This document shows positions 58,919-64,000 of a stretch of 64,000 bases of DNA, piece by piece. The translations under genes and the position numbers were made by a program. This DNA is from Planctomycetota bacterium. Its GTDB lineage: Bacteria > Planctomycetota > MHYJ01 > JACQXL01 > JACQZI01. The DNA lies in assembly GCA_016207825.1 (NCBI GenBank), contig JACQZI010000010.1, positions 171,689 to 235,688 of the forward strand, written 5' to 3'. The notes under the pieces were generated by a model. The model ran no database searches, was not told the DNA's origin, and saw only the letters and a list, made by a program, of their open reading frames with translations. The stretch's first letter is position 1, and each line of letters begins with the position of its first letter.

Positions 58919-59977
58919 TTATTTGCCAGGTTTCGGATGGTCTTTATCAGCATCCGTTCTGGGTTTAGCAATGGAATCGCGCATTTCTGTATCAGCCTGA
59001 ATATTACGCAAATTATAATAATCCATTACGCCGAGCCTTCCTTCACGGAATGCGAATGCCAGCGCCTTGGGAACTTCTGCTTCGGCTTCCACGACATGAG
59101 CGCGCATTTCCTGCGTTTTGGCTTTCATTTCCTGTTCCTGTGCGACTGCCAGTGCACGGCGGGTTTCTGCCTTAGCTCGGGCGATTTTCAGGTCGGCTTC
59201 CGCCTGATCGGTTTGCAGTTTGGCTCCGATATTATCACCTACATCAACATCGGCAATATCAATGGAAAGAATTTCAAAAGCAGTTCCCGCATCCAGCCCT
59301 TTTTCCAGGACTTTCTTGGAAATATTATCCGGGTTTTCTAAAACAGCTTTATAAGATTGGGAAGACCCGATACTGGTGACGATGCCTTCTCCTACGCGTG
59401 CGATAACCGTTTCTTCGGTTGCGCCGCCGACCAACCTATCGAGGTTTGTCCTTACGGTAACGCGCGCCTTTACCTTAACCTGAATACCATCTTTGGCAAC
59501 CGCATCTATTGTCTCGCGCCCTTTTTGCGGGTTCGGTACATCAATAACTTTAGGCAAAACACTTGTGTGCACCGCTTCCAGGACATCACGACCGGCTAAA
59601 TCGATTGCCATTGCCCGTTCGCTGGTCAGATTAATTCCGGCTTTATTGGCGGCAATAACCGCACGGACGACTTTCGTAACGTTACCGCCGGCAAGGTAAT
59701 GCGCTTCCAGTTTTGCGGTTGTGATATTGAGGCCAGCTTTAACCGCATTAATCCGGTTAATCACTACGATATGCGCGCTTACTTTCCTGAACCACATGCC
59801 GATAAGCTCGAATATCCCGACATGAGCCCCTGAAAGAAACGCCTGGAGCCACAGGAACCCAAAGCGAAAAAGTATTATCGCAATGATAAAAGCAACGATT
59901 ATTGCCGCCACCACCACGATTGTCATCCAATCGCTTCCTGATGACACTGCTTGGGCTAATAAGCCTATTTTTTCCAT
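58919..59977 (-). CDS. floA: Flotillin-like protein FloA
   Basis: 352 residues. A hairpin-forming hydrophobic region at about 18-55 ([20 protein letters not shown] and [20 protein letters not shown]) is followed by the SPFH/FloA body. Typical blocks are [54 protein letters not shown] and the coiled [20 protein letters not shown] with EAEAEVPKA. It forms membrane foci that organise signalling and envelope enzymes. AAAGGAG precedes the ATG. Fourth gene of the NfeD-led operon, the standard partnership. Confidence 0.93.
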   Translation of the reverse strand: MEKIGLLAQAVSSGSDWMTIVVVAAIIVAFIIAIILFRFGFLWLQAFLSGAHVGIFELIGMWFRKVSAHIVVINRINAVKAGLNITTAKLEAHYLAGGNVTKVVRAVIAANKAGINLTSERAMAIDLAGRDVLEAVHTSVLPKVIDVPNPQKGRETIDAVAKDGIQVKVKARVTVRTNLDRLVGGATEETVIARVGEGIVTSIGSSQSYKAVLENPDNISKKVLEKGLDAGTAFEILSIDIADVDVGDNIGAKLQTDQAEADLKIARAKAETRRALAVAQEQEMKAKTQEMRAHVVEAEAEVPKALAFAFREGRLGVMDYYNLRNIQADTEMRDSIAKPRTDADKDHPKPGK

Positions 59978-60001
59978 TGATTTCTCCTTTCTTTAAAATT
60001 A

Positions 60002-60826
60002 TTATTTATTTCCGTCCCAGATTTCTTTGACCTCATCCGGTATCTTTATTTCAACCGGTTTATCATAATCATAACAGGCGACTTCTCCGGAAAACTTAAC
60101 ATATGTTTTTTCCGGCTGTTTTTTCTTGTCCGGCGGAAGATTTTCATTATCATCCTTTTCGGCAGGACTAAGTTCGTTCTGTATAGTAACGTCTATCTTT
60201 ACGGTAATTTTATATACCAGGTTATTGCTTTTACCTGCCCAAACTTTAATAACGGAAGACTTCGTCGCGTTAACAAGCCCCTCCGGTACATTCTTATATA
60301 AAGCCAAAAAGTCATTAATTCCCTTTTGGTTCAGGCTTGCTTCAATAACCCGGCACGGCGTATCGTTTATTTTCTCCTCAACCCCATCATCAAACTTTAT
60401 ATTTTCCGTATTATTCTTGTATATATCGATAAATTCTTTCGGGGAGGCGAAATTCTGCCTTACCCATTCTTTCTGTTTATTGCCACGCATAGCGGCGTTT
60501 TTCCCTTGGCGATAGGCCTCTATTTTTTCCCCGGTGTCTTTTGATTCCATGGTGATATAGCTTAAATCCGGCTTCTGGTTCATTCCAAAAAAGGTATTTT
60601 CTATTTTGATATCGGTTTTTGGGCCTTTAAAGGAAAAGAAACCTGTCCCCTTAAAATAAAAGCCATCGGCATTAAGAGTGGCGGTTATTACTTTCTCTAA
60701 AAGCTCTTTAGGCGTTTCCGCGTTTTTAGGCGCTTCAGGAGCCTCGTTACTTACGCAAACGGAAGAAAAAACACAGGCGGTGATAATCCAAACCAATATT
60801 AAATAATTTAAATATTTGTTAATCAT
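60002..60826 (-). CDS. Exported LolA/LppX-like lipoprotein candidate
   Basis: 274 residues. The N-terminal hydrophobic segment (about 5-25) contains Cys18 and Cys24 and could be a lipoprotein signal, but no clean lipobox is seen. The body starts with TPKELLEKVITATLNADGF, then alternating strands (ITMESKDTGEKIEAYRQG) as in LolA/LppX-type lipoprotein carriers. An acidic/basic disordered stretch lies near 225-240. It sits between nfeD-like and floA genes in one operon. Function unknown. Confidence 0.5.
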   Translation of the reverse strand: MINKYLNYLILVWIITACVFSSVCVSNEAPEAPKNAETPKELLEKVITATLNADGFYFKGTGFFSFKGPKTDIKIENTFFGMNQKPDLSYITMESKDTGEKIEAYRQGKNAAMRGNKQKEWVRQNFASPKEFIDIYKNNTENIKFDDGVEEKINDTPCRVIEASLNQKGINDFLALYKNVPEGLVNATKSSVIKVWAGKSNNLVYKITVKIDVTIQNELSPAEKDDNENLPPDKKKQPEKTYVKFSGEVACYDYDKPVEIKIPDEVKEIWDGNK

Positions 60827-60831
60827 GGATG

Positions 60832-61284
60832 CTATTTCGCCCTGACAATGACTTTTACGCCTTCGACTTTTATTACTTTGATTGCAATATCTTTATCTAT
60901 CATCCCGCCTTCGGTAACGACGTCCACCTTCTTGCCTTCAATCAAGGCGGTGCCGGCCGGCCTTAGATAAGTAAAGGCAATCCCTTCCCTGCCGATTAGT
61001 TTTTCCAATTCAGGGCCCGGCGATATAAACCCTTCCTCGGTATTAAGCGTTTTGGATAATCTGAGCTTTTTTAAAGCGACTAAAATTATGAGCGGAAGCA
61101 GTATCAAAGCGCCGAGCAAAAGGATTAAACCAAGCAAAACACCGTAGCTTATAAAGGCGTAATAAATGCTTATCGCCATCCCGATTGCGCCGGCAATGCC
61201 GACAACTCCTCCGGGAATAAATATTTCAGCGATGATACAAAGCAGCCCGCCGCCGTAAAGAAGAATGATATACGAAAAATCCAT
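60832..61284 (-). CDS. Short NfeD-like membrane protein (NfeD1b type)
   Basis: 150 residues. Three to four TM helices (about 5-75) are followed by a C-terminal OB-fold domain. GREGIAFTYLRPAGTALIEG, KKVDVVTEGGMIDKD and IKVIKVEGVKVIVRAK match the end of the long NfeD protein just upstream. It is the truncated NfeD1b type without protease domain that partners with FloA. Its start is 2 bases after the upstream stop. Confidence 0.87.
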   Translation of the reverse strand: MDFSYIILLYGGGLLCIIAEIFIPGGVVGIAGAIGMAISIYYAFISYGVLLGLILLLGALILLPLIILVALKKLRLSKTLNTEEGFISPGPELEKLIGREGIAFTYLRPAGTALIEGKKVDVVTEGGMIDKDIAIKVIKVEGVKVIVRAK

Positions 61285-61286
61285 TT

Positions 61287-62837
61287 CTATGCTTTCTCCA
61301 CTATTATTTTATTGCCTTCGACCTTAATCACTTTGACCGGTTTCCCCTGCTCGATAAATTCACCCTCGGTAACGACGTCAATAAGCTCTTCGCCGATTCT
61401 TATCTTGCCGGCCGGGCGCAGATAACTTAACACTATGCCGGTCGAGCCGATAAGTTTGTGGTAATCATCGGATGAGGTAAATCCTTCCGATGAAGTTTCC
61501 TCGGCTTTAAGGACTAACCTGTTTAGATACGGCGAATAGGGAATAAGCCTGACAATAAAGATAAAGATAACCATGGCGCTTACGGACGAAATTATGACGA
61601 CGCTTAAATTATTCCAGAATATCCGCCATTGCCACGGCAGGTCAGAAGAAGGAACGGTGAAATCCTGCATAGACAACACCAGGCTGACTAAAATGAGTAT
61701 GATACCGGCAATCCCTGTTACGCCAAAGCCGGGGATGATGAATACTTCAACCGCCAGCAACGCCAATCCGAGGAAAAAGATAAGCGCCTCCGTAACCTCA
61801 GCCAGTCCGGCTAAATAATGGCCGAAAAATATGAGGAGGAAACATACAACCGCCAGTGTTTCAGGAACGCCCATGCCGGGCGCTTTAAAGGACATCCAGA
61901 CCGCAATCAACCCTACCATGATAAGGATGCCGCTGACCAATGGATTCGTAAGGAAAATCACCAGGTCTTCGCTCCAGGTCGGTTCCATTTCACGGAATGT
62001 AAAATCCTTGATTCCGAACAGTCCGGGAATTTCGTCGCGCTTACTAACAATCGCGGATATAAGGCCGTATTCCTTCGCCTCCGATGCGGTCAAAGTCAGC
62101 GGCTCATCAGGTTTTCCGATGCGCTTAATTACCGCAATATCCTTGCCTTCCGCCTTTACCTGCTTGATTTCCTCTTCCGTCAGGTAAGCTATTTGGGAAT
62201 TATTTATTTTCACCTGGTGGACGGCAAGATTGCGATTAACCATCGCCGCCACAAGGTTATACGGATATCCTTTCTTTTCCGCTTTGGCTTTCATGATGGC
62301 TTCAAAAGCCGAGGTGTATTTAGCCTGGTGGGGATGAGGAGTATCTCCGCTACCAACAATCACTTCAGCCGCGCCGATGGTCGCATCAGGCTGCATGATT
62401 ATCTTATCGCAGGCGATGGAGATTAAAACCCCGGCGGAAATAGCCGCATTGGCGACATAGGCGACTGATGTAACGGGCAATGAATTTTCTATGCCTTTGA
62501 CAATGCCCATGGTGTATTCCTCATCGCCGATGGAAACAGCACCTCCGGGCGTATTGATTTCAAAGATAATGAGTTTTGCCCCGACTTCTTTAGCCTGTTC
62601 TACAGCCCGCTTGATGAAATGGGGAAGCCCCCTATCCATAATCGGGCCTTTAATCGGTATGACGCAGATTAACACCTCTTTATCAGCCGGCGCGGTTCCC
62701 GTGGTTTGCCCCTGGGCCCCGCTCCACTTCGTGTCGGGGACACCCGATGATAGGGAGTCCCTGAATGGGGCAAATGCTAATAATTGCGTAATGATGCCTG
62801 CAAGCAACAAAAACGTTAAGATAAGTTTATAGCGCAT
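61287..62837 (-). CDS. NfeD1a: ClpP-like membrane serine protease with OB domain
   Basis: 516 residues from the ATG at 62837 (ten bases after TATAAT). Signal/anchor at 4-22. The ClpP-class protease at about 55-270 has LIIFEINTPGGAVSIGDEEY and the nucleophile region ANAAISAGVLISIACD (Ser134). Several TM helices span about 310-430, then the C-terminal OB fold (VLSYLRPAGKIRIGEEL). These proteases cleave stomatin/flotillin partners. Residues about 25-42 (PFRDSLSSGVPDTKWSGA) are translated from a dispersed palindromic repeat, so the linker was extended by an insertion. First gene of the operon with NfeD1b, a LolA-like protein, FloA and the 191-residue protein. Confidence 0.85.
   Translation of the reverse strand: MRYKLILTFLLLAGIITQLLAFAPFRDSLSSGVPDTKWSGAQGQTTGTAPADKEVLICVIPIKGPIMDRGLPHFIKRAVEQAKEVGAKLIIFEINTPGGAVSIGDEEYTMGIVKGIENSLPVTSVAYVANAAISAGVLISIACDKIIMQPDATIGAAEVIVGSGDTPHPHQAKYTSAFEAIMKAKAEKKGYPYNLVAAMVNRNLAVHQVKINNSQIAYLTEEEIKQVKAEGKDIAVIKRIGKPDEPLTLTASEAKEYGLISAIVSKRDEIPGLFGIKDFTFREMEPTWSEDLVIFLTNPLVSGILIMVGLIAVWMSFKAPGMGVPETLAVVCFLLIFFGHYLAGLAEVTEALIFFLGLALLAVEVFIIPGFGVTGIAGIILILVSLVLSMQDFTVPSSDLPWQWRIFWNNLSVVIISSVSAMVIFIFIVRLIPYSPYLNRLVLKAEETSSEGFTSSDDYHKLIGSTGIVLSYLRPAGKIRIGEELIDVVTEGEFIEQGKPVKVIKVEGNKIIVEKA
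62717..62770. repeat. Palindromic dispersed repeat, copy D, in frame inside nfeD
   Basis: CCCCGCTCCAC, TCGGGGACACCCGAT, AGGGAGTCCC and ATGGGG blocks in order. The reverse complement aligns with copy A at 29830-29876 almost base for base. The insertion keeps the nfeD frame open. Confidence 0.65.
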
Positions 62838-62847
62838 AAGCAATGGG

Positions 62848-62876
62848 ATTATATATATAAAGGGGGAGTGGGTCAA
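62848..62876 (-). promoter_or_regulatory. Promoter of the NfeD-FloA operon, near-leaderless
   Basis: Minus strand: TTGACC, 17-bp spacer, TATAAT, ten bases to the ATG at 62837. An in-frame ATG upstream overlaps the -35 and is rejected. Confidence 0.65.
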
Positions 62877-62922
62877 GTTATTTTCGCGGTAGAAACACCA
62901 GTTTTGTAACCGCTTTAATACT

Positions 62923-64000
62923 TTAAAAATTAGTATTGTTTACAATAACATCGTCTTCAAATTCCAGGTAGGCGCTGTTAAGCACCCTCAAACCGAAAGT
63001 CTGCCCGCCGCCGATTGTGTCGGCTAACTTGCAAACGATATAAAACGTGCTTATATCAGTGGTTATGACGTGCCGTTTCATATTAAGCCAAGCCGTATTG
63101 TCAATTCCGAATGAGCCTGTGGTAACCAAAGTATCCCCGATATCCCAGCGCTTGTTGCCGTTGGTCTCTTTCCAGACCTGTACCTCAATTTTACTGTTTG
63201 AAGGACCAACCCCTCCTCCCGGAATATATTTATCTATCCTAAAACGCTTCCAAATGGCTGAAGTTACAGCAGAGCCATTGGAATTAAGTTTCAAATCGAA
63301 TGCAAGGTAAGCAATACTCTGCCCCATTTTTACTGCTGTGGAACTGGTGACATATCCGGTGATAGAACTTGATGATGGGATTTGCACATATGGAACCCCC
63401 GGCGCCATGGAAATCAAATCATAATAAATATTCTTGTCCCAGTTAATATGGGCCAGGTATAGGGTCTGGGCAGGATTCTTGACAATACAACTAGCGTAAC
63501 CATAATTAGCCATTGCCTTGGAAAAATCTTCTGTGCCGTCATTTTTAATTACATATTGCTTATCTTTAGCAGCTACGGCAAACCTATTTTCAAAATTCTG
63601 GCTGGTTATTTTGAACACGAATCCGCTCAACGCCTTTGGGTATCCGGCTACGGTCGCTAATCCGGTATTGCTGATACAATATAACGCTCCTAATTTAGTG
63701 CCTGATAACGTTTCTTCTTTGGCATCACCATCGATACTTCTTGCTTCCACAGAAGTAACCGCCGAACCTTGAGCATCGGTTGAAGTCTGCCAGAGAGCTC
63801 CGGCGAAAGTATAACACCTTACCTTCCCATCCGAACAGCCCACGGCGATTTTATCTTTAGTCCCATTGCCATCTGAATCAACTAAGCAGATATTATCAAG
63901 CTTTACATCCTTGTTATAAGCCTGCGTAGACGCGCCGATATTCACCTCGGCGAAAACAACCGCTCCGGTTGAACCGTTAACGGAATATAAATAATTATAA
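62923..64000 (-). CDS. Exported beta-propeller (PQQ/FG-GAP-like) protein, N-terminus cut by window edge
   Basis: The frame is open to the window edge, so at least 358 codons belong to a longer gene; a GTG at 63945 is internal. The N-terminal half shows propeller blades: YLYSVNGSTGAVVFAEV, CLVDSDGNGTKDKIAVG, CSDGKVRCYTFAGALWQ, LGALYCISNTGLATVAGYP. These resemble PQQ-type or FG-GAP repeats. The C-terminal half (about 200-358) is beta-rich with DTLVTTGSFGIDNTAWLNMK, perhaps a carbohydrate- or surface-sorting module. Secretion is inferred from fold type only. Confidence 0.65.
   Translation of the reverse strand, partial: YNYLYSVNGSTGAVVFAEVNIGASTQAYNKDVKLDNICLVDSDGNGTKDKIAVGCSDGKVRCYTFAGALWQTSTDAQGSAVTSVEARSIDGDAKEETLSGTKLGALYCISNTGLATVAGYPKALSGFVFKITSQNFENRFAVAAKDKQYVIKNDGTEDFSKAMANYGYASCIVKNPAQTLYLAHINWDKNIYYDLISMAPGVPYVQIPSSSSITGYVTSSTAVKMGQSIAYLAFDLKLNSNGSAVTSAIWKRFRIDKYIPGGGVGPSNSKIEVQVWKETNGNKRWDIGDTLVTTGSFGIDNTAWLNMKRHVITTDISTFYIVCKLADTIGGGQTFGLRVLNSAYLEFEDDVIVNNTNF

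Overview
The window looks like a contig from an uncultured, anaerobic, Gram-negative-type bacterium, most likely in or near the Planctomycetota. This is inferred from gene content, not from a marker gene. The pointers are acetyl-CoA decarbonylase/synthase delta next to formate-THF ligase (Wood-Ljungdahl pathway), an ECF sigma factor encoded with a membrane Ser/Thr kinase and a zinc-finger anti-sigma protein, DUF1844, FloA/NfeD membrane proteins, VIT-vWA and FG-GAP/beta-propeller secreted proteins, and long repeat-rich spacers. UGA ends many genes normally, so the genetic code is standard.

Layout. 1-6.1 kb (minus): a partial SH3 protein, PilT and PilB/GspE ATPases, a macrodomain protein and a HEAT protein. 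6.2-14.5 kb (minus): a five-gene run starting at an HtrA-type protease, followed by three exported proteins and a Ski2-like helicase. 14.9-17.6 kb (minus): a PAS-GGDEF diguanylate cyclase, a DUF4395 membrane protein and a PD-(D/E)XK nuclease-like protein. 17.8-19.8 kb (plus): an exported thioredoxin-like/PEBP fusion with an in-frame UGA in a CxxU motif and a bacterial SECIS-like hairpin (candidate selenoprotein), then MntP. 19.8-26.9 kb (minus): a membrane protein, an HTH fragment, repeat arrays and a small defence island (type IIG restriction-modification enzyme, PIN-like protein, membrane protein). 27-33.4 kb (plus): AcsD, Fhs, a radical SAM protein, ThiD2-ThiE and a bacterial histone-fold protein, with a tRNA-Leu and GIY-YIG genes. 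33.4-35.2 kb: repeats and structured sequence. 35.3-45.9 kb: an acyl-CoA ligase, DUF1844 and a five-gene ECF/kinase/anti-sigma/VIT-vWA cluster closed by a terminator. 46-56 kb: a DnaJ-like protein, a ferritin-like protein, RluA, two O-antigen-ligase/TPR proteins and an ABC exporter. 56-57.5 kb: DUF3842, CooT and a His-rich metal transporter. 57.5-64 kb (minus): DUF6941, tRNA-Leu, a broken GIY-YIG gene, the NfeD/FloA operon and a partial beta-propeller protein.

Three features cut across the window. First, about a dozen transcription units carry a consensus TTGACN-16/17-TATAAT promoter only 6-10 bases before the ATG, so they are predicted to be leaderless; downstream operon genes mostly use AGGAG-type ribosome sites. 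Second, non-coding spacers carry degenerate tandem arrays with an exact 22-bp period. Third, a GC-rich palindromic repeat is dispersed between genes and also lies in frame inside two coding sequences, and tRNA-Leu fragments sit beside GIY-YIG genes.
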